This document shows, in pieces, positions 22,860-42,208 of a DNA stretch of 64,000 nucleotides. The first letter of the stretch is position 1. Every line of letters begins with the position of its first letter. Source of the DNA: Gamsiella multidivaricata (Eukaryota > Mortierellomycota > Mortierellomycetes > Mortierellales > Mortierellaceae); NCBI RefSeq assembly GCF_025024155.1, contig NW_026251766.1, positions 62,001 through 126,000 of the forward strand. The letters are read 5' to 3'. A model generated the notes under the pieces. That model saw only the letters and a list, made by a program, of their open reading frames with translations. It had not been told where the DNA came from and did no database searches. The position numbers were made by a program, and so were the translations under genes.

Positions 22860-23321
22860 TGCGTGGGGAGTGGGGGAGGAGGAGCGGCGGAGGAGGAGCG
22901 GCAGAGGAGGGGGCGGAGGCAGAGGAGGGCGGGAGGGAAGAAGTCAGACGCGCTTCTCGAAGAGGGACGAGGGCGGGGAGGGAGGGGAGAGACAACAGAG
23001 TTACGCGCCGCCCAACAGCGAAAAAAGAAAACACACAAAAGGCAGTCTGCCCCAACCAGTCACAGTCCACAGCACACAGATACACAGATACACAGATACA
23101 CAGCCCGCAGTCTGCAGTCTGCAGTCTGCAGTATGCAACATGTGTCACGCCCACAAGCCACCATTCCTTGGACCTCGGCCCCCCGCCGCTCCTCCTTTTT
23201 TCTGTAAACAAAAGAAGGTCTCTCGTCCCTCCTTTCCTTTTTTCCCTTTCCCACCACTCGCCTTCCCTGCCCTTCCCTGCCCTTCCCTCTCCCCGCCCCT
23301 CTCTCCCTCCCTTCCCTCACG
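22709..23321. promoter_or_regulatory. Bidirectional promoter region of MRC1 and the ArgRS gene
   Basis: A 613-base divergent intergenic region. It holds a (GA)n microsatellite (about 22818-22855), three tandem copies of a 10-mer containing ACACAGATAC (23074-23103), three copies of GCAGTCT (23107-23130), and a C/T-rich leader just before the ArgRS start (23200-23320). No TATA box is obvious on either side. The arrangement suggests one shared promoter. Confidence 0.55.
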
Positions 23322-25893
23322 ATGGCATTGTCGTTTCCCTTGAACAACGCCCCTTATGGCCTGCTGGCTATCGCCGCCGCTCTCAACTCTCTCCCTGACT
23401 CCATTACCCTGCATCCCGTCAGGCCAGAGCTCTCCTCAGCGACATCGCTCATCCCCAAGGGTGCTGCTAAACCCGTCAAGATCTCAAGCACCGTTGCCAT
23501 CGCTCGTTTTCTCGTCCGTACCTTCACCTCGCCCGACAACGCCCTCTACTCCGAGTCTGACCTGACCCTCGCCGCTGCTCAGGATGAATTCCTCGATATC
23601 GTTCGCCAGACCATCGCCACCCCCAAACACATCACAACCCTCGCCACCGCCGCCAACACCTCGTCGACTGCCTTCTTGCTTTCTGACGCAAAACCTCTGC
23701 TGGCCGACTACGCTGTTTGGGGTGCTATTACTGCCTATACCAAGAGCCACTCCTTACTTGCAAATCTCAAGGATCTGAACAAGTTCACGGCCTGGATCGC
23801 TCGTATGGACGAACGTCCAGAGTGCCAAAAGGCCGTCGAGACCCTGGACAAGACCATAAAGGACGCAAACGATGCCATGGCAGCCGAGGCGGCCGCTGCT
23901 GCGGCCGAAAAGGCAAAGCTGAGCTCTGTGGTGGAGGTACCTCAGATCGAAGGATCGGACCCGGAAACAGATCCGTTGGATGCTTTCAAGAATGTATTGG
24001 CAGCTCAGCTGTCAACCCTGATCGATGTCGATATCAAGATCCTCTATGAGGCACTCGAGGCCCCCCGTGCATCAGAAAACGGCCACATTGCTCTCTCAGT
24101 ACCCCGTCTGAGGCTCAAAGACAACCCCTCCGCCATTGCTGCTGATATTGTTGAGAAGGTACAAAGAGCAAGCGTAAAATATATGGGCGCACCCGATCAT
24201 AAAGACAACCATAAAAGAAAACAACAAAAAATGAGCGATATTTAACTTTCTTCCTTCTCTCCAATCTTCACCAGTTCCAACTGAACGATTATGTCCAACT
24301 TGCCAAGGCGGATGGTCCCTTTGTTAACTTCTTCTTGAACCACATCAAGTTGGCGCAATCCCTGTTCAAGAAAATCTACAGCACCAAGGAACGCTGGGGC
24401 GGCAACAACCTCGGTCAGCAAAAGAAGGTCATTGTCGAGTTCTCGTCGCCCAACATCGCCAAGCCATTCCATGCGGGACATTTGCGCTCGACCATCATCG
24501 GATCTTTTGTGCGCAACATCTTGCAGGCCAATGGATATGACACCCTCAGCATGAACTATCTCGGTGACTGGGGCAAACAGTACGGACTGTTGGCAGTTGG
24601 TTTCGAGTGTTACGGATCTGAAGAAAAGCTGGTGGAGGATCCCATCAAACACCTGTTCGACGTTTATGTTAAGATTAACGTAAGCTGAGAAGCAACCGTT
24701 TTGTACCCTGATATCATTTAGTAAGGAAACCATTGGGCTCTTATTAACATTTTTTTTTTCCACTCTGTCTTGTCGCTCTACCGTTATAGCAAGATGCCAA
24801 GGAGAACGAGGCTGTTCACGATAAAGCTCGCGCATACTTCAAGAAGATGGAGGATGGCGACGAAGCAGCTCTCAAGATTTGGACCCGCTTCCGCGATCTG
24901 TCTATTGTCAAATACAAGGATATCTATGCGCGACTCAACATCGCTTTTGACGTCTACTCTGGCGAGTCCCAGGTCACGGACGGCATGAATCGCGCGCTGA
25001 AGATGCTTCATGAGAAGAAGCTGCTTACGGAGTCAGATGGCGCCCTGATTGTAGATCTCACAAAGTACAAGCTTGGGATCTGTGTCGTACAGAAGAAGGA
25101 CGGCACGACACTTTATATCACCCGCGATATTGGAGCAGCATTGGAGCGTTATGAAAAATACGGATTCGAACACATGTATTACATCGTCGCGTCGCAGCAG
25201 GATCTGCACCTGAAGCAGCTGTTTAAAATTCTGGAGCTGATGGGATTCGATTGGGCCAAGAAGGTCACGCACCTGAACTTCGGTATGGTTGGAGGCATGT
25301 CGACCCGCAAAGGAACAGTTGTGTTCCTGGAAGACATTCTGGAGGAGACTCGGAACGCGATGCACGACGTGATGAAGAAGAATGAGCACAAGTACGCACA
25401 GATCGAGGAGCCTCTAGAAGTTGCAGACAACATTGGAATCTCCGCTATCATGATTCAGGATGCATCGGCACGTCGTATCAAGAACTACGACTTTGACTGG
25501 AAGCGCATGTTCTCGTTCGAAGGAGACACGGGCCCATACCTCCAGTACGCGCACGCGCGTCTGTGCTCGATCGAGCGTAGAACAGAGATGGAGGTTAACC
25601 CGAACGTGGACTTGTGCCAGCTGGGCGATTCGCGTGCAGCTGCAGATCTGATCACGATGATTGCGCGTTATCCACAGATTGTGCGTGAGACGATGCGGAC
25701 GTTTGAGCCGGTGAACATTGTTGGATACGCGATGAAGCTGTCGCACCACGTCTCGCAGGCACTAGAGTCAATGTACGTGATGGGGGCGGAGAAGGATATT
25801 GCAGAGGCGCGTCTGTTTATGTACTGGAGCGCGCGCATCACACTCGGCAATGCCATGCGTCTGCTGAACCTGAAGCCCCAGGAGCGCATGTAA
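23322..25893 (+). CDS. Arginyl-tRNA synthetase with N-terminal GST-like domain
   Basis: A class I aminoacyl-tRNA synthetase that charges tRNA-Arg. Three exons (23322-24158, 24275-24679, 24790-25893), all phase 0, give 781 residues; yeast cytosolic ArgRS is 607. Residues about 225-310 are the ArgRS N-terminal (Add1) domain. The HIGH motif is HAGH at about residue 347, the KMSKS loop is the variant MSTRKG near 584, and the DALR-type anticodon domain includes FEGDTGPYLQYAHAR and ends ARITLGNAMRLLNL. The extra 180 N-terminal residues look like a GST C-terminal fold: DAKPLLADYAVWGA and LNKFTAWIARMDERP match the pattern seen in yeast MetRS/GluRS appendices. An Ala/Lys linker (about 185-210) joins it to the enzyme. 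No mitochondrial presequence, so probably the cytosolic enzyme. Confidence 0.95.
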
Positions 25894-26238
25894 AAGAGAG
25901 GGATCTCGGGAGCAACAGCAGCAACAGCAGCAGCAGTTGACGAGGATCCACCGATGAAGGACTTCAAATAAAGTACACATGATAAAGCAGCGACCACTTC
26001 TTTTTTTTTTCCTTCTCAGGAGAAGTCCCCGACGAAGACGGCGACAGCGATGTGTATGTAAGCTACTGTTAAGGGGTCGCTCATTTCCCTGCCCCTGCCT
26101 TTGGTCCCTTCTGTCCCTTCTGCCCTTTCTGTTCCTTCAATCCGTCCCATCGCTTCATCCATCCCGCCACCACCTTCCCCTCCCTCCTCTTCCTTTCTCT
26201 TCCCTCCCCTCCCCTTCCTCCCTTCCTTCCCGCGATCG
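25894..26238. other. Intergenic region upstream of the polo-like kinase
   Basis: About 345 bases with AATAAA at 25968-25973 for the ArgRS message, a T tract near 26000, and a long C/T-rich leader (26085-26230) ahead of the kinase start. Confidence 0.5.
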
Positions 26239-34067
<7,829 letters not shown>

Positions 34068-34399
34068 GATTGCATAGATGAAGGAGGAGGATATGCTGTT
34101 ACGTTATTATATTGTAGCTTGTAATTAAACTCTTCGATCGACAGCTGCCTGCAAACTGTTACTGGAGCACCGTGTATTTTACTGGAGGTCCGCGAGGCAT
34201 AGCAGCATGCAGCACCCCCTATCCGGACAGCTACAAGATGATATGATCCGGATCAAGCCATGTCAACCACAGCTGCTCCTATCAAACCCATCTTGTCTTT
34301 TTCACTTGGCATACACCACAGATGTATTACATACATCCTCTACCATCTCTTTTACAGCTCGATCATGGGAGTCCATCCAAGTGCATACCGGCCCAACAC

Positions 34400-34960
34400 C
34401 CATAATTGACGCCATTTTTGAACACCTCACAACTTCCACAACTCTTGGAAGAGAGTCTCAAAAATCACCGTTTCTGGATCGTGAAGAACACGGTTGTCGT
34501 AACCATTCCCACGGTCCCATGAGGTTACTTCCTGCCCGAGCTGAATCTTTGTCTATTCGTCTTGGAAAGAAGGCACCAGCTCCATATCTACGACAACTAC
34601 TACCAAGTTAACGGATATGCTGTCCCCAACATTCTTCGACCAGCCCACAAATGGTATTCTATACATGCGTGCCCCAAGGATCGCGTGTCAACAGTATAAT
34701 GCGAACATGTTGCGTTGAGTAAAACGCAACATCGACCTGCAGTCTGTAGTATTGTAGTACAATTCTGGGACCAGACGTGGTTTTATTTGCGCATTCTGGT
34801 TACGTCCGGTCGCCACAGCAGATTTGGAGGATGGTTATCTGAACTTGCTGAGGTTGCATCGGCCGACACGGAGAGATGCAGAACAGTGGATTAACCGCTA
34901 CGGAGACTTGATCAGGAAGTGCTCAACATGGCGACTGACTTTTTTTTGATATTTTTTTAT
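34400..34960 (+). pseudogene. Decayed gene of unknown family
   Basis: One frame reads through protein-like sequence, LKNHRFWIVKNTVVVTIPTVP, then a TGA at about 34518, then GYFLPELNLCLFVLERRHQ and HIYDNYYQVNGYAVPNI up to about 34690. After an inverted repeat (34707-34732), another frame resumes with ATADLEDGYLNLLRLHRP and WINRYGDLIRKCS to about 34950. The composition is unlike random intergenic sequence, but in-frame stops and frame changes show decay. I do not recognise the family. It lies between the kinase gene and permease copy 2. Confidence 0.4.
34707..34732. repeat. Perfect 10-bp inverted repeat
   Basis: ATGTTGCGTT and AACGCAACAT are exact reverse complements separated by GAGTAA. As DNA it is a small hairpin inside the decayed stretch at 34400-34960. 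It could be an insertion scar or a terminator-like hairpin; no function is shown. Confidence 0.8.
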
Positions 34961-36291
34961 CAAGACTTGACAGCTTATCCTTGCACTGGTAACGACCAGA
35001 AGGAAATATGAAAGTACCCCATCCGTCCATCAGCCTCACCATGGAACAGCTCTGTCAGGAAGCCCTAACTTTGGGCCACAGCGGGATCGAACATGAGTAC
35101 AGCGCTTCGGTATTTCATGCGATATGCCTTCGAAAAACGGCAGGCCATGTTCAGGCACATCCTATCCACATACTCTTCAGCGCCACGAGGACTGAAAGAA
35201 ACCAGGACCCACCAGATCCAAGCCGATAGACGTGAGCCTTGTTCCTTGGTCGATAGATGTCCTATGCTTTTCTTCTTTCCTGTTGAAAACTATGAGTCAA
35301 AGCCTCAGGCATGCTCTGGATAGCGACAGATCCTTCGGCAACAGTATATTGGCGTTCTTTAATGGCCTTGAACAGTTGGGTCCGATGGTGTGGCGGGATC
35401 CAGTACCGTATCTTTGGCAACCACCCGAAGGACGACTACCTGACCCCTCAGCGGTTTGACGTCATTCGCCCAGCGAGACAAGGCTAGAGCCAAGTCTCTG
35501 CGAACCTCCTGTCTCCGCTCCGGGAGTATGATGGCGTCAATGAGCTTCATTAGCGGATCGTGCTTGTCCATGGTACACGTCGCGGATGATGCCCGAACCC
35601 ATCTCCACAACGTACACTACAGGAGAGATATTAACGCGCGAATGTCCTATTCAGACTGTTATCCACGCTTGAGCTCAGGATGAAAGATAAGGACTGAAAT
35701 AAATATTGCCAAAGGATCAACTTGAAGTCTATTTTTAAACAGCTTCGCCCAGACCAATGAGTAACACCTTGAGTACTGAATCTATGAGTACTAGCTGCCC
35801 ACAATACCTGTATTTGATCCAGTAAAGTCTTTTTTTTTTTTTTTTTTTTTTTCTTCTTTTTTCTTTTTTCTTTTTTCTTTTCTTTTTTCTTTTTTCAATA
35901 GAAGACTCCTGCCACGACAATGTTTTCGTGAAGTCGGAGTTCCCCGACATCTTCGTGTAGCTTTGTTTTTTTTTTTTTTTTTTTTTTGATCGAGCTTGAT
36001 CCCAACTGGTACAGGGTACATGCGGTGAAGTACGCATGTCCATGACTATGAGACTTATAGTGCGTTCCTCTGGTACAATCCCCCATAGAACGTACTATAT
36101 AGACTATAGAGGTGTCCAGCCAGAAGTATCCATTTTTTTTACAGACAGAGATTGGTCCTTCATAAGGTTTATGTGTATATGTGCGCATAAATGAGTTTGG
36201 ATTAAACTTTCAGGTGCTCAACGTGGTTTTATGGCGAGCTAAATCTTCCGTTATCTATATTACATGAGTATACTTTGGTGCTAAATTATGC
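34961..36291. other. Intergenic region with T-rich tracts
   Basis: About 1.3 kb between the decayed gene and the 3' end of permease copy 2. It holds two T homopolymers (35829-35851, 35965-35987) and a TTTTTTC-type low-complexity run (35852-35895). Short open frames at 35093-35323 (+) and 35359-35610 (-) look neither conserved nor spliced; no gene recognised. Confidence 0.5.
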
Positions 36292-38065
36292 TTATATCAA
36301 ATACTTGACGAATCTCTTCCAGGCTGGTCCATGGGGCCTCATATCCTCCTTGTCGGATTCCGTAGGGATGAAACGGCCCGTGTCAAGGTCGGCCTTTTCA
36401 GCCTTGATGAATTTGGTCTTGTTGATGACCTTGTAAGAGATGAAGAGACATGCAGAGCAGACCCATGGGAACCAGGCACCCAAGAGACCTCGCGCGTAGC
36501 TACCGCGAGCATCGTGGTACGCTGTCAGCTGCTCAGGCGTGGCTCCAGCGCCAGGGTTTGTGGGAGGGTTGATGAGTGAGAGGTACCAGGTGGCGATGAT
36601 GATGCAGACACCGATGAAGGTGGCAACCATGTTGCCATAGGGATATCCCCATGAAACATAGGGGAGATCGACCACAGGCCGGCCCTGAGCCTTCCAGCAG
36701 TAGCGGAAGCGGAAGTGAAGGAGGAGAATTAGGATCCAGGACTGGAAAAGGACGGAGCCAATGAGGGAGACGAACCACTTGAAGGCCACACCGGAACCGA
36801 CAAAGATTGTGATCAGCGACAGGCATGAGCAAACTGTGACGATAGCCAGAGCCACCAGGGGCACACCGCGAGAATTGGTGTAACCGATCGACTTATGCGC
36901 CCAACCGTTGCGGGAGAGCGATAGGAGCACGCGGGTCGCAACGTAGAAATCCGAATTGATGGCCGAGAAGATCGAGGTGAAGACGACAGCATTCATGTAG
37001 TTGGCTGCAGCGTTGATTCCAGCCTTGGCAAATACGATGGTGAAGGGGGCAGTTTCGGCGGATCCGCTGCTGTTGACGAGGTCGGGATCGTTGTTGGGGA
37101 TAATGGAACCAAGCAAGAAGATCGAGATGATGTAGAAAAATGCAATGCGGAACATGACAGTGTTGACTGCCATGGGGACGTGTTTGTGAGGGTTGCGGGA
37201 TTCGGCAGCGGTAACAGCGGTCATCTCTGTACCGCCGTACGCATAGCCGACTGAGACCAAAGCGGTGATGAAGCCTATGAAGCCGCCTTTGAAGGGTGCA
37301 CCATCGATATGCCAGGCGCTCATACCGTAGTTGACTCCGCCGATAACACCAGCATCGACAAGGATACCACAGATGATGAACATGACAATGGTGACAACCT
37401 TGAGGACCGAGAACCAGTACTCGAGCTCACCATATGCCTTGACACCAGCCAAGTTGATGACGACCATGAATAGGATGATTATAAGGGGTACGGCCCAGTC
37501 TGGGAACTTTGAGTCTTTAGGCAACCAGAAGCTGACGATGACAGCAGAGGCAGCCAGCTCTGCAGGGATAGTCAGAGCCCAGTTGATGAAGTACATCCAG
37601 CTCATCTGGAACGAGAGCGCCTCGTCAAAGACGCGTCCACCCCAGGCGTTGAAGGCACCAGGCAGAGGAAGCAGCGTGGCAATCTCACCAATCGCCTGGC
37701 ACACAAACACCAGCCATATACCTATGATAACATAGGCAAGCACTATTTTTATCGATCGAGATAAAAGTGTTAAGAAGCGATCGACCTTCGGGTCAGAAAC
37801 GCATATCGGACTTTATTGCGAAGAAGAGGCGGTACTTACAGGCGCCGCCTGGGCCAGCGGTGGCGATGGTTGAGCCCGAGGTTAGGAAGAGACCAGTACC
37901 GATGGTACCGGAGATGGCGATCATGATCATATGGCGGAGGCGGAGATCACGCTTAAGACCCTCCTGCTCTGGAGCGAGGACCTCATGGTGCGCGAGGCCC
38001 TGCATTTGATCCATCTCGTACTTGTCGCCCAATTCGTTGTCGAACTCATAGTATGACATGGCCAT
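36292..38065 (-). CDS. Amino-acid permease, YAT/APC family (copy 2)
   Basis: A second copy of the amino-acid/proton symporter at 2209-3982, with the same structure: exons 37840-38065 and 36292-37742, a 97-base intron (37743-37839) at the same place and phase, 558 residues. The proteins differ at only about 25-30 positions, for example FDNELGD for FDSDLGD near the N-terminus and SYARGLLGAWF for AYVQHILGAWF in the loop near residue 505. All membrane segments and the SGTIGTGLFLTSG signature are intact, so both copies look functional. The intron and 50 bases of 5' leader are also conserved; the distal promoter mostly is not. This suggests a recent duplication or gene conversion with separate control. 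Confidence 0.93.
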
Positions 38066-39689
38066 AGGATACTATATGCTGTGTGCTTATTGTGGATGCA
38101 CAAAGGCGTCGTTGTGCGGGAGATGGGGGGGGGGGGGGTTGTACGACGGAAGGGAGTGTGAGACGGACAAAGAAATGAACTGATGAACTGTAATGCGAGG
38201 AGGATGTGGGTAAGGGTTGGGGTCTGTGATCAGGACGAGGACTAAAATGAAAAGAACAGGAAGATGGGGGCCGGGCATGAGTTCTTTATAAGGCGGGTTG
38301 TTGAGATTGGGCATGTTTGTTTTGTCTGCAGTGTTTTGTTTGTTTGTTTGTGTGCTCGCTGGTACTTTAAAGGACACACACCTCCGTTGATGCTGCATTT
38401 TCCTATTTGTTATTTTATTCCGTGTTCGACGTCTGCCACACGGTCGCTTTCCAGGGACGTCTTCGCTAGGGTGTGTCCAGAACATAAAAGGGCAAAAGAG
38501 GCCAGTCCGCGGCCCGTTGCGTGTCAGCATCACGTCCTGCCCTCGAACCGGCCGCCCTAAGGTTTGACCTCCAGAGCATCAGGATTTAGGGCGGATGGCA
38601 CGTCCTCTTTGTCCCGTTAAGGTTAGAGTTAAATGATCGGTTGTAGACAGCGGACGAACTAGAATCTGTGCAAAGATAGAACGCAATTGGGCCCAGAACA
38701 GAACGCGCATGTGATATACAGTACCCTGAACAGGTACGGACCACCGTACATGTACTGCGAGGAAAAGGAACACTGGCCAGACCATGAGCTAAAGACCAGG
38801 AGGCGAGGGGGCTTTGATAATGAACGCTATACAGGCCCTAGGACGACTTCTTCCTGCAGGCCTCCCTCTACCAACCCATTGCAACGCAAGCCATCTGGAG
38901 CTGCAGTGGACAAAACGCCTATTGGCCTTTCCTCCTAGCTATTCCGCCGCAGGATATGAACATCTTGAAATTCGATGATCCCTTTGGGCGCACAAGGACA
39001 CAAGGAAACAGCACCTCGATGTTGCCTCATCTTTCAACTGGGAAGGCAGGCATAGGTACCTTAGTGGGAATACAAAACAAACATGAGTTTTCATGGCCTG
39101 TCCATATGACTCCTTGCAGCGGGGCAGCAGCTGGCGATTTGTCCTTGATGTTTACCTTAAACTCATGGACCGAAAACAGGACCCAAGGTGCTGACTGTCG
39201 ACGTTGGTCTATTTGTACAGTTCATTTTCATTCCGTCACCCTACCAAGGTGAGAGAACGATACGGATGTGTCTGCCAGACTCTGATTTATCAGAGTCCAT
39301 TGTACATGCACATATACCCATACAAGCTTCAAGAGCATGAATGCTGTGCCTTTCTTGCAGTATCTCGACTAGTCTCTGGTTATGTCTAGAAGCTTTGTTG
39401 ATTACTTTGATTACTGTATTACAGAAATTGGCTCTCACGCGGTTTCCATTTCTCTCTCTCTGCTCAATTTTTCGGGAAGTACCCAAAACAAGCATCTCTT
39501 GACTTTAAGCACAAAAAGAAAAAAGAAAAGAGCCGCTGAAAAACCAGGTGTTTGGGCTAGGAGCTTTTTTAGGGTTTCTTCATATAAATCTTATGAATCT
39601 TAAAAAAAATGCGTTCAAAGCTTTTTCAAAACCTGATCAAAACCTCCGCCGGAACCTCGCACTGACCCTCCAACTTTGAGCGCATTTCT
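38066..39689. other. Upstream region of permease copy 2
   Basis: 1.6 kb without a recognised gene. A 50-base block before the permease start and a CCCGTTAAGGTTAGAGTTAA motif near 38612 resemble sequence upstream of copy 1. There is a short G run at 38128-38138. A TGTTTG-type repeat at 38335-38352 may be a weak microsatellite. Confidence 0.5.
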
Positions 39690-39935
39690 TTGAGTCTACC
39701 TAAAATCAACAAAGCTAACAGGTTGGCCAATGAGGCTGAATCAGCAAGTGGAACCAGCAGCAAAGACGATAGCCATCAACAGCCGGGCCGCCGCGAGCAT
39801 TACTACCGCGCCCCATTCTGTAATCAGCATTCCCTCGCTCCCGTCCTTGTGAATGAAACCTCCGAAAAAGATGTTGCGATTTTCCGATTCGGAAGTCGAG
39901 CTGGGGGAGTTTGAGGCAGGATGCAGAGGATGAAG
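39690..39935 (+). pseudogene. Possible decayed small ORF, unknown
   Basis: A short frame starting LPKINKANRLANEAESASG and running to VNETSEKDVA. Reading then fits better in the next frame (SDSEVELGEFEAG) before a stop. The mixed frames and acidic Ser-rich content suggest the remnant of a nuclear or transposon-linked protein, but nothing identifies it. It could also be chance. Confidence 0.25.
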
Positions 39936-40291
39936 CAGAAGCTCAGTGAGCCAGATGTCAAACTGCTATCTAGGGCAATATACACGCTTAGTTTCAATCA
40001 ATAAAATAACTGTCGTTGTGCGACATGCAAAATCTTGCTATGTAGTGAACGGTGCTCTTGGTCCTGGTCTTATTCTCGATACTCACTAATCATCTTGGAG
40101 CAGTTCAAAAAACATGGCAAATATGGCAGAGAGTGAAGAATTAACGAGCTACGAGTGCTGATTTTTGTGGCAACAAGAAGCAAGGAGTACACTTAAATCA
40201 GACAGCAGAAAAGAGTAAAGGCACATTACTACAGCTGCACATCCATCCTCTTGGCCAGCCTAAAGTAGTATTTTCTCCTCCGCGCAATCGC

Positions 40292-40810
40292 TCAGCCTTT
40301 GCTCAGGGCTATCATATTCAATGAATTTATGTCTTTACTAACCAGGCGTCTGCAGATTTGCCAACTCGTACCTCCATTTTCGTACGATGTCCGTTCGATG
40401 CTCTTACTGTCGTTGGTCTTGTCGCCCTTGCTGTTATCCGAGTTGCTGCCCTTGATGGCACCCTGTAACATACCTAGTGTCCCCCGTGCTTTTCCATTTA
40501 TCGTCTCTGCCAAACCATCTTTCAGAATCTCTGGTTATTCGTTCACCTGTCTATGTCGATGTTCTTTTCGATATCTTTCTCGACATCCATGCCGATAGTC
40601 ATGTCAATGTTTTCGATGATGCCCTCATCGATGTGGCAGGAGTGCTGCTCTGGTTGCTGCCCATGGTCATCGCTTTCTCGAATCTAGTATACATAAAGAA
40701 TGGCAGTGGAGTCCTATTCCAAGCAAGTACTGCGCTACTTCCCGTCAATAAAGAGTCCTTGCTGAAACGGGTAATAGCGAATAGGAGAAGAAGCATAGTA
40801 TCCCTCACTC
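40292..40810 (-). pseudogene. Possible remnant of a CsbD-like stress protein
   Basis: On the minus strand one frame reads ILKDGLAETINGKARG followed by TLGMLQGAIKGS. This resembles the CsbD-like repeat (KxxGxxxxxxGxxxGxxK) of small hydrophilic stress proteins found in bacteria and fungi. Upstream frames (HIDEGIIENIDMTIGMDVEK) are acidic and interrupted by stops, and no start codon fits directly. Either a broken gene or a spliced gene whose first exon I could not join. The family call is weak. Confidence 0.25.
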
Positions 40811-41279
40811 TTGTCCAAACCCTGGCCGTCCTGTACTGGCATATATAAGCCAGAGACTGAGCTGAGTATAGCAGAGTCCAATGGATACTAATGCTTTATA
40901 AACGTCGATTAAAAACAACCGTATACCTTCCTTGCGATCAAGCAGACGGTGATGGCGAACCTGATCAGAGGAGCCCCTGCTCAATAGTGCCAACATGGTG
41001 ATGTCATACTCTCTGTTCTCAAGTTCCTCCATGGTATCTTGCTGGGTTTACAGCGATGGTGGTTGTTATTCAAGTAGCCAGGAAGTGATGAATAGGCCCT
41101 ACTCCTTGGAGTAGATATTTTCCTGCACAATGGTGCGAAAAGGATATGCAGCATAACACTCATAAACAGAGAACCTTGTCTACTGAATCCATAAACCTAA
41201 AATGTCTTATACACCTAGGCTGTCTGATAGACTCTCTTGCCCAGACACGTCGTTTTTGTTTTTGAACACGCGTTTTGTG

Positions 41280-41580
41280 CAGGTGAGTATATCAAAACTT
41301 CCGGCTAAGAGCAGAGGTCGGTCGTTTGACGAGGATGAAGAAGAGGAAGAGGAAGAGGAAGATGAGCAGGACAGCATCAACTACTCGAGTGGAGAGTACA
41401 TTGATCCGACACCGCGTAACCAGGACCAGGCAATGCAGCTGAGGAAAGATGCTCTTTGCAACGGTTCTATCAACCAAGTATTCTCGTTGATGGGCTCACA
41501 CCAGAGAATGTGAAGAGCATACTGCAAGACTTGTACAAGGCCATTGTCGTCAACTTGACCCCTAAAAATAAAATAAAACT
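41280..41580 (+). pseudogene. Decayed gene fragment with acidic tract, unknown
   Basis: The frame from about 41283 gives LPAKSRGRSF, then a run of Asp/Glu (about 16 residues) and YSSGEYIDPTPRNQDQAMQL. Near 41470 the protein-like reading moves to another frame, VDGLTPENVKSILQDLYK and AIVVNLTP, before a stop. The fragment resembles part of a chromatin or transposon protein but has no start, no splice signals that join it, and no recognised domain. Confidence 0.3.
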
Positions 41581-42034
41581 GCTTTTGTTTTATTGAAGGC
41601 CGCAGCTTTGTAATGTCAACAGTGGAAACCAAATAGACTAGGCTCTCCATCTTCCAAAGCTGACGTAAAGTAGAGGGAGCACTCCAGTAGTCGCACTTGT
41701 AGTGGTTGCAGGGTTTGTTTAAACCAGAAGGCGGCGGTTCTGGACGAAGGCTGCTGCTGCTAATATGATCATTACTCTCAGTTCTGCAACGCTCTCTACT
41801 CTCCTCCATAAGGCGCGCAGTACCCGAGTTACATCGCTAAACAAGATAGGGGTGGTACATGCGGTTACACCAAGCACATTCAGCACTATCCAACAGATCA
41901 GGACGTATGATATAGACAGTTTTCTTTATTCAGGTATTTAAACACCTCTGTACATATCAATCCAAGTGGAATCGATAGAAGAAAATCTCGTTCAGGTCCT
42001 TCTGCGTTGGTTACTCATCCTTTGAGTATGGTAT

Positions 42035-42208
42035 TTACTCGATATTACGGCGGACATGATGACGGAGATGCGGGTCAGTAGTGAGCTTGCGGAAGGCCAT
42101 GTAGGTGCCACCAATGAGTCCACCAGAAACGAATGTGATGAGAGGGACGACATCGACGGAGGGCTTCATGCCCTTGGAGGACTCCTTGAGAAGTCGAGCG
42201 GTATGCAT
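42035..42208 (-). CDS. NDUFA4/MLRQ (B12D-like) mitochondrial small membrane protein
   Basis: A single-exon frame of 57 residues starting MHTARLLKES. It has one hydrophobic segment, VDVVPLITFVSGGLIGGTYMA (quoted in part; about residues 18-38), followed by FRKLTTDPHLRHH. This is the layout of the NADH-ubiquinone reductase complex I MLRQ subunit/B12D family, small inner-membrane proteins of the respiratory chain (NDUFA4 is now placed with complex IV in mammals). Family length is 60-90, so this is at the short end. The start is the Met closest to the transmembrane helix; the frame is open upstream but that part is leader-like. AAATAAA-type signals were not seen right after the stop. Confidence 0.7.
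   Translation of the reverse strand: MHTARLLKESSKGMKPSVDVVPLITFVSGGLIGGTYMAFRKLTTDPHLRHHVRRNIE

Noticed and set aside
22940..23010. MluI cell-cycle boxes controlling MRC1
   Set aside because: ACGCGC is present but the full ACGCGT core is not; too weak to claim.
22707..23398. Several Arg/Glu-rich or Pro-rich frames between MRC1 and the ArgRS gene
   Set aside because: They are translations of GA and CT microsatellites in a divergent promoter, open on both strands because of composition.
35359..35610. An 83-residue minus-strand frame as a gene
   Set aside because: No recognisable motif; the start is doubtful and the surrounding DNA looks decayed.
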